A DNA stretch of 64,000 bases from Acidovorax radicis N35 (GCF_000204195.1 NZ_AFBG01000019.1:806001-870000); one strand, 5' to 3'. Shown: positions 44,263-53,451, numbered from the stretch's first letter. Notes: a model not told the origin generated them from the letters alone. A program made the numbers and translations.

Positions 44263-46575
44263 CTATGGGACTGCTGGCAGCGGCTGCGCCCGCAGCAGCG
44301 CCGCGAAGTCATCGGCGGGCACGGGGCGGCTGCACAGGTAGCCCTGGTACGAATCACAGCCCCGCTCGCGCAGGAAGGCCAGCTGGCCGTCGGTCTCCAC
44401 CCCTTCGGCCAGCACCGACAGCCCCATGCTGTGCCCCATCGCGATGATGGCGGCACTGATGGCCATGTCGTCCTCGCTTTGCGGAATGTCGCGGATGAAG
44501 CCCTGGTCGATCTTGAGCACGTCGATCGGAAACCGCTTGAGCTGCGCCAGCGACGAGTACCCCGTGCCAAAGTCATCCACCGCAATGCGCAAGCCCAGGG
44601 CGCGCAGGCGCATCAGCACCTGGCGCGCCTCCTCGGTGCGCTCGGCCAGGGCGGTTTCGGTGATCTCCAGCTCCAGCAGCTCGGGCGGGAAGCCCGAATC
44701 GGCCAGTGCGCCCGACGCGCAACCCGCCAGGTCCGTCAGGTGGAACTGGCGCGGCGACACATTCACCGCCAGCGTGAGGTCCGGCAGGCCCGCCAGGCGC
44801 CACTGCTGGCCCTGGCGGCAGACCTCGCGCAGCACCCATTCGCCCAGCGGGCCGATCACGCCCGAGGTTTCGGCCACCGGGATGAAGCGCGCGGGCGAGA
44901 TCAGGCCCTCGTGGGGGTCGTTCCAGCGCACCAGCGCCTCGGCGCCCTGGATGCGGCCTGTGGCAATGTCCACCTGCGGCTGGTAGTACATCTGCAGGTG
45001 GCCCTGCGCCAGTGCCAGGCGCAGGCGTGACTCCAGTGCCAGCCGCTCACGCGCGGCCTGGGTCATGGCCTCATGGAAGAAGCACCACGCGCCCCGGCCC
45101 CGCGCCTTGGCGCCGTACACGGCCGCGTGGGCGCCCTGCAGCAGCAGCTCGGTGGTACCCGCATGTTCAGGAAACATGCAGATGCCCACGCTCACCCCCG
45201 CCACCACCTCGAAACCGTCGGGCGAACGCCAGGGCTCGGCCACGGCCGTGATCAGGTGCCGCGCCACGGCAGCAGCGCCGTCGGAATGGCGCAGGTGGCG
45301 CGCCACCACGGCCAGCTCGTCCCCGGCCAGCCGCCCCATCACGTCACCCGGCCGCAGGGCCGACTGCACCTGCCGCGCAATGTGCTTGAGCACCTCGTCG
45401 CCCGTGGCATGGCCGTAGCTGTCGTTCACATCCTTGAAACGGTCGAGGTTGAGCAGCAGCACCGCAAGGTGCTCGCCACTGGCGCGCGCCGACTGCACGG
45501 CCTGCTCCAGCTGGTGCCCGAACCAGGCGCGGTTGGACAGCCCCGTGAGCGCATCGTTGTGGGCCAGGAACTCCAGCCGCTGCTGCTGCACTTTTTCTTC
45601 GGAGATGTCCGTGAACATGCACACGTAGTGCGTGATCTGGCCCGCAGGGTCGCGCACGGCCGACAGGGACATGTGCTCCGGAAAAATCTCCCCGTTCTTG
45701 CGGCGGTTCCAGATCTCGCCCTGCCAGTGGCCCGTCTGGCGCAGCGTGCCCCACATGGCCTCGTAAAACGCCTTGTCGTGCCGGCCCGACTTGAAGACAC
45801 GCGGCGTCTGGCCCAGCAACTCGTCCTCGGTGTAGCCCAGCAGGCGCGTCACCGCGGCGTTGGCCGACAGGATGCGGCTTTGCGCGTCGGTCACCACCAC
45901 GCCCTCGATGGTGTTGTCCACCACCGTGGCGGCCAGGCGCTGGCGGGCCTCGCTGTGCTTCAGCGCGGCGCGTGCGGCCTTGATCTCGTCCAGGTCCTGC
46001 ACCACGCAGACCAGGTGGGCGGGCTCGGCGTCCGACTCGGGCACCAGCGTCACGGTGCACAGCACCGCCACCTTGCGGCCATCGCCCGGCCGCAGGCAGT
46101 CACGCTCGACCACGTAGTGGTCGATCTCGCCCGCCAGCAGGCGCGACAGCTGTGCCGCCGCCCAGTCGCGATCGACCGCCAGCATCACGTCGCGAAAGTT
46201 CAGGGTGCACACCCGCGCCAGGGATGCGCCCAGCAGGTCACACAAGCGTGCGTTGGCCCACAGGAAGCGCCCGTCCGGTGCTACCCGCGCAAACCCGGCC
46301 GGCGCATGGCGCACCACCTGCGACAGCTCCCGCGCCACGGCCCAGCGCACCTTTTCGGCACGGCGCATGCGCCGCAGCATCCACCAGGCGAGCACGCTGG
46401 TCAGCAGCACATAGCCCCAGCCCTTCCACGTCTGCCAATGCGTGAGCTGTGCGGGGTCGGTCACCCAGTGCGCCAGCAGCGCGTCGCCCGCAAACACCCA
46501 GGCCACCCCGAGCACCAGGTACAGCAGCATCCCCCGCCAGGGGGCAAAACGCGGGGCCTCGCCCGGATTGACCAT
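44263..46575 (-). CDS. PAS-GGDEF-EAL protein, probable cyclic-di-GMP phosphodiesterase
   Basis: Membrane-linked signalling protein of 770 residues: two N-terminal helices (about 12-70), two PAS domains (about 85-200 and 215-335), a GGDEF domain (about 345-500) and an EAL domain (about 515-765). The GGDEF signature is degenerate (LAGDELAVV), so cyclase activity is doubtful. The EAL core looks intact: GAEALVRWND, NVSPRQF, EITETAL, DDFGTGYSSLAQLKR, KIDQGFI and EGVETDGQ, so it probably degrades cyclic-di-GMP. ATG 46575 is chosen as the one just ahead of the first helix. It is convergent with the ChaN-like gene and divergent from purU. Confidence 0.9.
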   Translation of the reverse strand: MVNPGEAPRFAPWRGMLLYLVLGVAWVFAGDALLAHWVTDPAQLTHWQTWKGWGYVLLTSVLAWWMLRRMRRAEKVRWAVARELSQVVRHAPAGFARVAPDGRFLWANARLCDLLGASLARVCTLNFRDVMLAVDRDWAAAQLSRLLAGEIDHYVVERDCLRPGDGRKVAVLCTVTLVPESDAEPAHLVCVVQDLDEIKAARAALKHSEARQRLAATVVDNTIEGVVVTDAQSRILSANAAVTRLLGYTEDELLGQTPRVFKSGRHDKAFYEAMWGTLRQTGHWQGEIWNRRKNGEIFPEHMSLSAVRDPAGQITHYVCMFTDISEEKVQQQRLEFLAHNDALTGLSNRAWFGHQLEQAVQSARASGEHLAVLLLNLDRFKDVNDSYGHATGDEVLKHIARQVQSALRPGDVMGRLAGDELAVVARHLRHSDGAAAVARHLITAVAEPWRSPDGFEVVAGVSVGICMFPEHAGTTELLLQGAHAAVYGAKARGRGAWCFFHEAMTQAARERLALESRLRLALAQGHLQMYYQPQVDIATGRIQGAEALVRWNDPHEGLISPARFIPVAETSGVIGPLGEWVLREVCRQGQQWRLAGLPDLTLAVNVSPRQFHLTDLAGCASGALADSGFPPELLELEITETALAERTEEARQVLMRLRALGLRIAVDDFGTGYSSLAQLKRFPIDVLKIDQGFIRDIPQSEDDMAISAAIIAMGHSMGLSVLAEGVETDGQLAFLRERGCDSYQGYLCSRPVPADDFAALLRAQPLPAVP

Positions 46576-46662
46576 CGATTTCCCCCATTCCCGTAGACCG
46601 AAGGTTCGACCTCGAAGGGGTCGTCCACACAGCCCCAGCCATGCTGCGACAATTGGGCAGCT

Positions 46663-47511
46663 ATGACCAACGCCTACATCCTTACCCTGTCTTGCCCCGA
46701 CCGCCTGGGGCTGGTGCATGCCGTCTCGGGCTTTCTGCTGGAGCACAGCGGCAACATCGAAGAAGCCGCGCAATACAACGACCACGACACCGGGCTGTTC
46801 TTCATGCGGGTGCAGTTTGCCTGCGACCAGCACGACCACGCCACGCTCAAGGCCCGCCTGGCCAGCTTTGCAGAGCCGCACAAAATGCACTGGAGCCTGC
46901 AAGCCACGGCCACGCCCATGAAGACGGTGCTCATGGTCAGCAAGGAAGGCCACTGCCTGAACGACCTGCTGTTCCGCTGGAAGAGTGGCCTGCTGCCCAT
47001 CGACATCCGCGCCATCATCAGCAACCACCGCGACTTCTACCAACTGGCGGCTAGCTACAACGTGCCGTTTCACCACATCCCGGTCACCGCGGCCACCAAA
47101 GCCCAGGCCGAGGCAAAGCAGTTCGAGATTATCGAGGCCGAAGGTGCCGAACTGGTAGTGCTGGCCCGCTACATGCAGGTGCTTTCGCTTGACCTATGTC
47201 AAAAGTTGGCCGGACGGGCCATCAACATCCACCACAGCTTCCTGCCCAGCTTCAAGGGCGCCAAGCCTTACTACCAGGCCCATGACCGGGGCGTGAAGCT
47301 GATCGGCGCCACGGCCCACTACGTGACGGCCGACCTGGACGAAGGCCCGATCATCGAGCAGGACGTGGCCCGCGCCGACCACACCGACACGGTGGAAGAC
47401 CTGACCGCCCGCGGCCGCGACACCGAAAGCCAGGTGCTGGCCCGCGCCGTGAAGTGGCACAGCGAGCACCGCGTGCTGCTCAACGGCCACAAGACCGTCA
47501 TCTTCCGCTAG
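46663..47511 (+). CDS. purU: Formyltetrahydrofolate deformylase
   Basis: Enzyme of 282 residues that hydrolyses 10-formyl-THF to THF and formate, balancing one-carbon pools. The N-terminal ACT domain (about 3-80) starts YILTLSCPDRLGLVHAVSGFL. The formyl-transferase-like domain (about 87-282) has MVSKEGHCLNDLLFRWKSG, the catalytic INIHHSFLPSFKGAKPYYQA and ATAHYVTADLDEGPIIEQD. ATG 46663 begins the ACT strand. It is divergent from the GGDEF-EAL gene and 13 bp ahead of the LysR gene. Confidence 0.96.
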   Translation: MTNAYILTLSCPDRLGLVHAVSGFLLEHSGNIEEAAQYNDHDTGLFFMRVQFACDQHDHATLKARLASFAEPHKMHWSLQATATPMKTVLMVSKEGHCLNDLLFRWKSGLLPIDIRAIISNHRDFYQLAASYNVPFHHIPVTAATKAQAEAKQFEIIEAEGAELVVLARYMQVLSLDLCQKLAGRAINIHHSFLPSFKGAKPYYQAHDRGVKLIGATAHYVTADLDEGPIIEQDVARADHTDTVEDLTARGRDTESQVLARAVKWHSEHRVLLNGHKTVIFR

Positions 47512-47524
47512 TCCGTTCTGCCCC

Positions 47525-48430
47525 ATGGCCACGGCAGCACCGTCCTCCTTCCTCAGCAGCGCGGCGCGGCGCATTCCGCCGATCCAGTGCCTGCTGACGT
47601 TTGAAGCCCTGGCCCGCCTGCGCAGCGTGACGCAGACCGCCGAGGAGCTGTGCGTGACACCCAGCGCGGTGAGCCACCGCGTCAAGCAGCTCGAACAGAT
47701 CCTGGGCGTGCGGCTGTTTGGCCGCGCCGATTTTTCGCTGACCACCGAGGGCAGCGCCTACCTGGCCCACGTGCGCGAAGGGCTGGGCGCGCTGCAGCGG
47801 TTTCCGGGTGCGGCATCGGCGCCGGGGCGGCGGCGGCTCAAGCTGGCCGTCACGCCCACGTTTGCGCGCACCATCCTGATCCCGCGCCTGCGCCAGTTCA
47901 CCGAGGCCTACCCCGAGATCGACCTGGCCCTGCAGGTATCCATCCCGCTCCTGGACGTGGTGGCCGAGGATGCCGACCTGATGGTGCGCTTTGGCCCCGG
48001 CCACTATGCCGACGTGGAGCATGTGGAGCTGGCCCGTGACGTAGTCACCCCCCTGGCCTCGCCCGCTTTCGTGCGCGAACACGGCCCGTTCGACCGGCCG
48101 GAAGATCTCGAAGGTGTGGCGCTGCTGCGCAGCCCGCTGGAGCCCTGGCGCACCTGGTTTGCCGCCACGGGCCTGGACTGGGCCGAGCCCAGCGAGGGCT
48201 CGCAGTTCAACGACATCGGCCTGATGTGCGACGGTGCCGCCGCCGGTATGGGCGTGGCGCTGGTGCGCCTCAAGCTCGGCGCACCCTGGCTGGAGAACGG
48301 CACGCTGGTGCGCCTGTTTGCCACCGACACCGCCAGCCCCCACGCGCACTACCTGTGCTGGCGCACCGGCACCATGGACCGCTGGGAGTGCGCGGCGTTT
48401 GCCGAGTGGCTGCGCAAAACCATGGCCTGA
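47525..48430 (+). CDS. LysR family transcriptional regulator (GcvA-like)
   Basis: Regulator of 301 residues. The HTH region (about 18-78) contains LRSVTQTAEELCVTPSAVSHRVKQLEQILGVRLFGR, the GcvA-type pattern. The effector domain follows (LKLAVTPTFARTILIPRLRQF onward). It starts 13 bp after purU, so the two are probably one transcript. GcvA controls glycine cleavage in E. coli and PurU is also a one-carbon enzyme, so a link to one-carbon metabolism is conceivable, but GcvA-like proteins are many and mostly have other targets. Confidence 0.9.
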   Translation: MATAAPSSFLSSAARRIPPIQCLLTFEALARLRSVTQTAEELCVTPSAVSHRVKQLEQILGVRLFGRADFSLTTEGSAYLAHVREGLGALQRFPGAASAPGRRRLKLAVTPTFARTILIPRLRQFTEAYPEIDLALQVSIPLLDVVAEDADLMVRFGPGHYADVEHVELARDVVTPLASPAFVREHGPFDRPEDLEGVALLRSPLEPWRTWFAATGLDWAEPSEGSQFNDIGLMCDGAAAGMGVALVRLKLGAPWLENGTLVRLFATDTASPHAHYLCWRTGTMDRWECAAFAEWLRKTMA

Positions 48431-48445
48431 GCACCCATTTATTGG

Positions 48446-48501
48446 TGATTTTGACCGCCAGCGCTTGTCCACAAAGCGCCGCAAGCTATAAATTCAATAG
48501 C
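48446..48501. repeat. Comamonadaceae-type palindromic repeat, copy 5
   Basis: CAGCGCTTG-TCCA-CAAAGCG with the flanks GATTTTGACC and GCAAGCTATAAATTCAATAGC. It lies between the LysR gene and the helicase gene. Confidence 0.75.
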
Positions 48502-48633
48502 ATTCCTGAAGTATCTAGCCTTCACCTGTGGCGCTCAGGACTCCAGATTCCCACAGCCCGCCTGCCGCAGCCACCGGGCACGCGCCTTTCACATCTCGCC
48601 TGTCTCTTGACCCCTTCACCCCCTCACCACGCC

Positions 48634-50643
48634 GTGCCGCAAGACGACCACTTCAAGAAGAGATACCCCACGCTGGAGCAGAACGCGGTGCTCAATGCCA
48701 CGGCGCGCGCGGTGCTGGTCAACGCGCTGGCCGGCACGGGCAAGACCACCACCCTGGCCATCAAGGCTGCGGACCTGATCCGCACCCAGGGGGCGAGCCG
48801 CATCCTGATGCTGGCGTATTCGGAGGCCGGGCTGGCGGCCATTGCGCAGCGCCTGGAAAAGTTCGTTCCCACCATTCCCCGCCAGGTGCAGATCATGACC
48901 GTGGAGCAGCTGTGCGCCACCGTGCTCAAGGAACAGGGCGACCCCCTGGTGCGCGTGGCCGAGCCCCTGCACAAGAGCCTGCTCGTGCGCCAGGCCCACG
49001 CCGCGCTGCTGCAGGACGACGCGCTGGACGGCTCGCCCGAAGTCGGCGACTTCCGCTCGCGCGACCTGGACGTGCAGGCCTTCATCGACTTTGAAGCCCA
49101 GGCCAAGCAACGGCTGCTGCTGCGCGCCATCGACCAGTCGGAGCTGGGCGCCGGGCCCTACTGCCGCGAGCACCAGCTCGACTACGGGCTCTACCAGCTC
49201 TTGGTCAAGTACGAGCGCCTGCGCAGGGGGCTGAACAACGAGCCGCAGTTTTACGCACCCGGCGACTGCACCTATGAAATCGCCACACAGCTCGGCGAAC
49301 TGGATTTCGGCGATGCCTTTGCGCCGCTGCAGGGGCGCTTTGATGCGGTGTTATTCGACGAACTGCAGGACCTGGACGAGGCCGCCATGATGGTGCTGCG
49401 GACGCTGGTGCAGGGCGGCAACGGTCTTTTTGTCGGCGCGGGAGATTTCAACCAGCACATCCTGCCCGGCGCGTTCTCCGTCTTTGGCGACAGCCTTGCC
49501 CGCATCCGGCAAGAGCTGCCCGCAGACACGCAGGTCGTCGCCCTCAACACCACCTACCGTTTCGGCAACGCCATCTGCCAGGGGCTCAACCCCTTGTTCG
49601 GCGTGGAGTTTTCGGCGCACTACCCCACCAAGCCTGCCGCGTTTGAGCGGCGCAGCTACACCGACGACGAGGATTGCGCCCGGCAACTGCTGGCGATCCA
49701 CGACGCCGTGCTGCACCAGCCGCCCCCACTGTCGCAGTCGTCCCAGTCGCCCACCAGCCCCACGGCACCGTGCCTGAACGTGGTGCTGCGGTCGCCGGAA
49801 GACTCGATCCTGCTCGAATGGATGTTTGCCCATGAAGGCGTGCACTACACCTGCAAAGGCATGAAACGCTTCTACCAGCGCCGCGAGATCGCGCTGGTGC
49901 TCGCCATCATGGGGGCCATGCAGGGCTGCGGCGACGGGGTGCGGCTCACGCAAGGCATTCTGAGCAGCGCGATGGACGGCCTGCTGCGCTACGTGCGGCG
50001 CGGCAGCCAGCCCGACCAGGATGTGCTGGCCAATGGCGCTTTCGACATGCAAGCGCTGGTGGAAGACTCCCCCGCCGAAGTGGACACCCGCGTCGTGGCC
50101 GCAGAACTCATCGGCAAGCGGGACCTGATGCGCCGGTTTCTGGTGCGCGCCAGCTTCAACCCCCAGGCCCCGGTGGCTTCGCCCCTGTGCGAACAATTGC
50201 TGGCCTTGCCCCCCGAGGCCTGTGCGGACGCCGGGCAACTGTGCGGGCACCCACTGGTGCTTCAGCTCTTTGCGCAGGCGCCCATCAGCCCGGACGAGCT
50301 GCGCTATTGCACAGACAGCCTCGGCGCACTGGCCCGCATCTGCGCCGGGTTGTCGGTGGACGAATTCCTGGGCCGGCTGGCGCTCATGGTGCAGGCCAGC
50401 ATCCAGCAGCACACGCAGCAGGAAGCATCGAGCCTGCAACTGCTGACGGTGGAGCGCTGCAAAGGGCATGAATACGACTATGTGGCCGTACCCCTGGTCG
50501 AGCGCGGGCGCTTTCCGCGCAGTGCCGCCCGACAAGACGCCTACCGTGAGCGCAACATGCTCTATGTCGCCATGACGCGGGCCAGCAAACGCCTGTGGCT
50601 TCTGGAAGGCAGCCAACGCCCGGTCAGCCCCGGGCCTGTTTGA
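48634..50643 (+). CDS. UvrD/Rep-like superfamily 1 DNA helicase
   Basis: Helicase of about 669 residues. The motifs are in order and intact: Q-motif region LEQNAVLNATARA, Walker A NALAGTGKTTTLAIKAA, Walker B VLFDELQDLDEAAM, motif III GAGDFNQHI, motif IV VALNTTYRFGN, motif V VERCKGHEYDYVAVPLVE and motif VI ERNMLYVAMTRASKRLWLL. It therefore should translocate 3'-5' on DNA using ATP. It differs from the housekeeping UvrD and Rep in its shorter 1B/2B insertions. There is no ATG before Walker A, so GTG 48634 is proposed; it lacks a clear ribosome site. It stands alone between two repeat copies; its role is unknown. Confidence 0.87.
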   Translation: MPQDDHFKKRYPTLEQNAVLNATARAVLVNALAGTGKTTTLAIKAADLIRTQGASRILMLAYSEAGLAAIAQRLEKFVPTIPRQVQIMTVEQLCATVLKEQGDPLVRVAEPLHKSLLVRQAHAALLQDDALDGSPEVGDFRSRDLDVQAFIDFEAQAKQRLLLRAIDQSELGAGPYCREHQLDYGLYQLLVKYERLRRGLNNEPQFYAPGDCTYEIATQLGELDFGDAFAPLQGRFDAVLFDELQDLDEAAMMVLRTLVQGGNGLFVGAGDFNQHILPGAFSVFGDSLARIRQELPADTQVVALNTTYRFGNAICQGLNPLFGVEFSAHYPTKPAAFERRSYTDDEDCARQLLAIHDAVLHQPPPLSQSSQSPTSPTAPCLNVVLRSPEDSILLEWMFAHEGVHYTCKGMKRFYQRREIALVLAIMGAMQGCGDGVRLTQGILSSAMDGLLRYVRRGSQPDQDVLANGAFDMQALVEDSPAEVDTRVVAAELIGKRDLMRRFLVRASFNPQAPVASPLCEQLLALPPEACADAGQLCGHPLVLQLFAQAPISPDELRYCTDSLGALARICAGLSVDEFLGRLALMVQASIQQHTQQEASSLQLLTVERCKGHEYDYVAVPLVERGRFPRSAARQDAYRERNMLYVAMTRASKRLWLLEGSQRPVSPGPV

Positions 50644-50667
50644 GGGGGCTGCGGGCTCTGCTCACAA

Positions 50668-50739
50668 CAAAATTTCGAGTCAAATTGGCCTTCAGCGCTT
50701 TATTCACAAGCGCAAGAAGCTATATAAATCATAGCAAAC
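50668..50739. repeat. Comamonadaceae-type palindromic repeat, copy 6
   Basis: CAGCGCTT-TATTCA-CAAGCGC with the AT-rich flanks AAAATTTCGAGTCAAATTGG and AAGCTATATAAATCATAGC. It lies between the helicase and the FAD oxidase gene. Confidence 0.75.
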
Positions 50740-50818
50740 AGCCACATCCAGGCCATTTCACAGACTGCTGCAAGAAAACTCACGCTCCCGCACGCAGCCT
50801 TCCTCTACAGTGGCAGCC

Positions 50819-52318
50819 ATGAACACTGCCGCCCAACCCACCACAGCCCTGTCCGAACGCGCCGCACGCCAGGCCGAGGTTGTCCAGGCCCTGGGGCGTG
50901 TGCTGCCCGCACACGCGCTGCTCTGGCACACCGAAGACACCACGCCCTACGAATGCGACGGCCTCACCGCCTACCGCCAGCGCCCATTGGTGGTGTGCCT
51001 GCCTGAAACCTACGATGAAGTGCAGGCCGTGTTGCAGGTCTGCCACCGGCTGCAGGTGCCGGTGGTGGCTCGCGGCGCGGGCACGGGCCTGTCGGGCGGC
51101 GCCATGCCCCACGCCCTGGGCGTGACGATGTCACTGGCCAAGTTCAACCGCATCCTCGACCTGAACCCCGAAAGCCGCACGGCCGTGGTGCAGTGTGGCG
51201 TGCGCAACCTGGCGATCAGCGAGGCGGCGGCACCCTACAACCTCTACTACGCCCCCGACCCCAGCAGCCAGATCGCCTGCACCATCGGCGGCAACGTGGC
51301 CGAGAACTCGGGCGGCGTGCATTGCCTGAAGTACGGCCTGACGGTGCACAACGTGCTCAAGGTGAAGGGTTTCACGGTGGAAGGCGAGCCCGTCGAATTC
51401 GGCAGCGAGGCACTCGACGCCCCCGGCTACGACCTGCTGGCCGCCGTGATCGGCAGCGAAGGCATGCTGGCCGTGACCACCGAAGTGACGGTCAAGCTCA
51501 TCCCCAAGCCCCAGCTGGCGCGCTGCATCATGGCCAGCTTCGACGACGTGCGCAAAGCGGGCGACGCCGTGGCCGCCGTCATCGCGGCCGGCATCATCCC
51601 CGCAGGCCTGGAGATGATGGACAAGCCCATGACCGCCGCCGTCGAAGACTTTGTGCACGCAGGCTACGACCTGACTGCGGAAGCCATCCTGCTGTGCGAG
51701 AGCGACGGCACACCCGAAGAGGTAGAGGAAGAAATTGGCCGCATGAGCGACGTGCTGCGCGCCGCCGGCGCCACCGCCATCTCCGTCAGCAACGACGAGG
51801 CCGAGCGCCTGCGCTTTTGGAGCGGCCGCAAAAACGCCTTCCCCGCCAGCGGTCGCATCAGCCCCGATTACATGTGCATGGACTCGACCATCCCGCGCAA
51901 GCGCCTGGCCGACATCCTGCTGGCCATTCAGGAGATGGAAAAGAAATACCAGCTGCGCTGCGCCAACGTGTTCCACGCCGGCGACGGCAACCTGCATCCG
52001 CTGATCCTGTTCGACGCGAACGATGCCGACCAACTGCACCGCTGCGAACTGTTCGGCGCGGAGATTCTGGAGACCAGCGTGGCGATGGGCGGCACGGTGA
52101 CGGGCGAGCATGGCGTGGGCGTGGAGAAGCTCAACAGCATGTGCGTGCAGTTTTCTGCGGAGGAGAACGCGCAGATGTTTGGGCTCAAACACGCATTTGA
52201 CCCGGCGGGGTTGTTGAACCCGGGGAAGGTGATTCCTACGCTGAACCGGTGTGCGGAGTACGGGAAGATGCTGGTGCGCGGGGGGGCGATCAAGCATCCG
52301 GATTTGCCGAGGTTTTGA
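50819..52318 (+). CDS. glcD: FAD-linked oxidase, glycolate oxidase subunit GlcD-like
   Basis: Flavoprotein of 499 residues of the GlcD/D-lactate dehydrogenase type, oxidising a 2-hydroxy acid such as glycolate. The N-terminal FAD domain shows VPVVARGAGTGLSGGAMPHALG and CTIGGNVAENSGGVHCLKYG. The C-terminal domain shows the metal and substrate site NVFHAGDGNLHPLI and TVTGEHGVGVEKLN. ATG 50819 is preferred; a GTG 9 bp upstream is in frame. The partner genes glcE and glcF do not follow: a foreign-looking gene starts 62 bp after the stop, so the complex partners must be elsewhere. Confidence 0.92.
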   Translation: MNTAAQPTTALSERAARQAEVVQALGRVLPAHALLWHTEDTTPYECDGLTAYRQRPLVVCLPETYDEVQAVLQVCHRLQVPVVARGAGTGLSGGAMPHALGVTMSLAKFNRILDLNPESRTAVVQCGVRNLAISEAAAPYNLYYAPDPSSQIACTIGGNVAENSGGVHCLKYGLTVHNVLKVKGFTVEGEPVEFGSEALDAPGYDLLAAVIGSEGMLAVTTEVTVKLIPKPQLARCIMASFDDVRKAGDAVAAVIAAGIIPAGLEMMDKPMTAAVEDFVHAGYDLTAEAILLCESDGTPEEVEEEIGRMSDVLRAAGATAISVSNDEAERLRFWSGRKNAFPASGRISPDYMCMDSTIPRKRLADILLAIQEMEKKYQLRCANVFHAGDGNLHPLILFDANDADQLHRCELFGAEILETSVAMGGTVTGEHGVGVEKLNSMCVQFSAEENAQMFGLKHAFDPAGLLNPGKVIPTLNRCAEYGKMLVRGGAIKHPDLPRF

Positions 52319-52380
52319 GTAATGTAGCCCTCGGCAAATTCAGAAGAGGTCAGTGGCCAAAATATCTAAGGAAAATCAGC

Positions 52381-53310
52381 GTGAAGAAATCTGAAAAACT
52401 GACGAGAGATGATATTTTTGGGAAAGCCGCCTTTGACATTGAGCATGCACTTAGCATGTATGCACTCAGTTTTTGCACAATCCCCGCTGCGGGTCTCTAC
52501 GACAAAGAGGCGCTAGCACAGTATGCGAGTGTCCTTGACACCTGCCACATATACATGATCGGCTACACCCCAAGGATTGACTTTGTCGGGGCCGAACAGA
52601 AGGATCGAAATCTTCTGCTGTCGTTCAAGGTTCTCTTGGAAAATCATGTGGTCGAGTACGTACTGCCTGAAGGCGCCTCGCTCGGGACTGAAGGCGATCT
52701 CTTCTACGTCGGCGACAGCTCCGGAAAGAGGTTCTGGCCAAACGAAATGGACATGCAGACTAGGCTAGCCGCCACAGGCGCAGTCAAGTTCGAGGTTAAG
52801 TATGTTGGGCAGGCCTACGGACAAGGCGGATCCAGAAATGCCATAGATCGCCTCCTCAAGCACGAGACGCTTCAGAAAATTGCCTTGAAGACAGCGCCAG
52901 ACGGCTATCAAATCACCTTGCTTCTGTTGGCGATTGAACCAAACAATCAGCTAGTAACCGTGATCAATCCTCGAGCGAAGAACAAGGATGAAAGCGGAAC
53001 GAGAATTCGACAAGGGCTGGACAAACTCTTTAATACGACGGAGGAAGAACGTATCTCGCTCTACGAGGCCGCCCTGATCAGATACTTCTACCCCGACTTC
53101 AACAAAGAGTTCAAAGACAGCTTTCCGTCAACTAACTTGAAGATCCTACGGGACTGTTACGAGAAAGACTTCTCCGCTGTAGTGGCGGAAATTTGCATCG
53201 ATGGCCTGCCTTTCCGACTGTGGTCTAACGCTGTCGGACCTAAGCTGTATCACATCGCCAAACACGACCTGCACAAGAGTGAAGAACGTAGGATGTTCTT
53301 CGGTCTATAG
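52381..53310 (+). CDS. Uncharacterised protein with GIY-YIG-like motifs, probably acquired
   Basis: Protein of about 309 residues that I do not recognise as a named family. The middle and C-terminal regions resemble a divergent GIY-YIG nuclease: FEVKYVGQAYGQGG, then SRNAIDRLLKHETL with candidate Arg and His, and later YEAALIRYFYPDFNKEFK, which fits the conserved Glu followed by Pro and Asn. The upstream strand HIYMIGYTPR may also belong to the fold. GTG 52381 is proposed because AAGGA lies 8 nt upstream. Its base composition is clearly more AT-rich than its neighbours and it uses codons rare in this genome (AGA, ATA, TTA). This suggests horizontal transfer. Confidence 0.65.
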   Translation: MKKSEKLTRDDIFGKAAFDIEHALSMYALSFCTIPAAGLYDKEALAQYASVLDTCHIYMIGYTPRIDFVGAEQKDRNLLLSFKVLLENHVVEYVLPEGASLGTEGDLFYVGDSSGKRFWPNEMDMQTRLAATGAVKFEVKYVGQAYGQGGSRNAIDRLLKHETLQKIALKTAPDGYQITLLLLAIEPNNQLVTVINPRAKNKDESGTRIRQGLDKLFNTTEEERISLYEAALIRYFYPDFNKEFKDSFPSTNLKILRDCYEKDFSAVVAEICIDGLPFRLWSNAVGPKLYHIAKHDLHKSEERRMFFGL

Positions 53311-53356
53311 GTTCTAGCGACTTGGCGTTGCGTGCCAGTTAAATCCAACGTTGAGC
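53303..53356 (+). other. attC-like sequence after the foreign gene (speculative)
   Basis: GCCAGTTAA-ATCCAAC-GTTGAGC (53334-53356) has the order of the 3' half of an integron attC: L' arm, short spacer and GTTRRRY core. GACTTGGC (53319-53326) can pair with GCCAGT leaving one extra T, as in L''. The expected 5' core RYYYAAC is poor (GTCTATA at 53303, covering the stop codon). The total of 54 bp is slightly short for attC. Confidence 0.3.
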
Positions 53357-53451
53357 GTCCGCCTTCTCTAGCTGTAACTGGCTGGCCTCTGGCCGGTAGC
53401 TGCAGTAGGACCGCCGATAATCCGAAGCACCATCGTCTTCCATTTCGCACC

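Noticed and set aside
47189-47202. TTGACCTATGTCAA, an FNR-type dyad inside purU
   Set aside because: It lies in the middle of a conserved coding sequence with no gene start nearby, so it is probably chance despite resembling the narX site.
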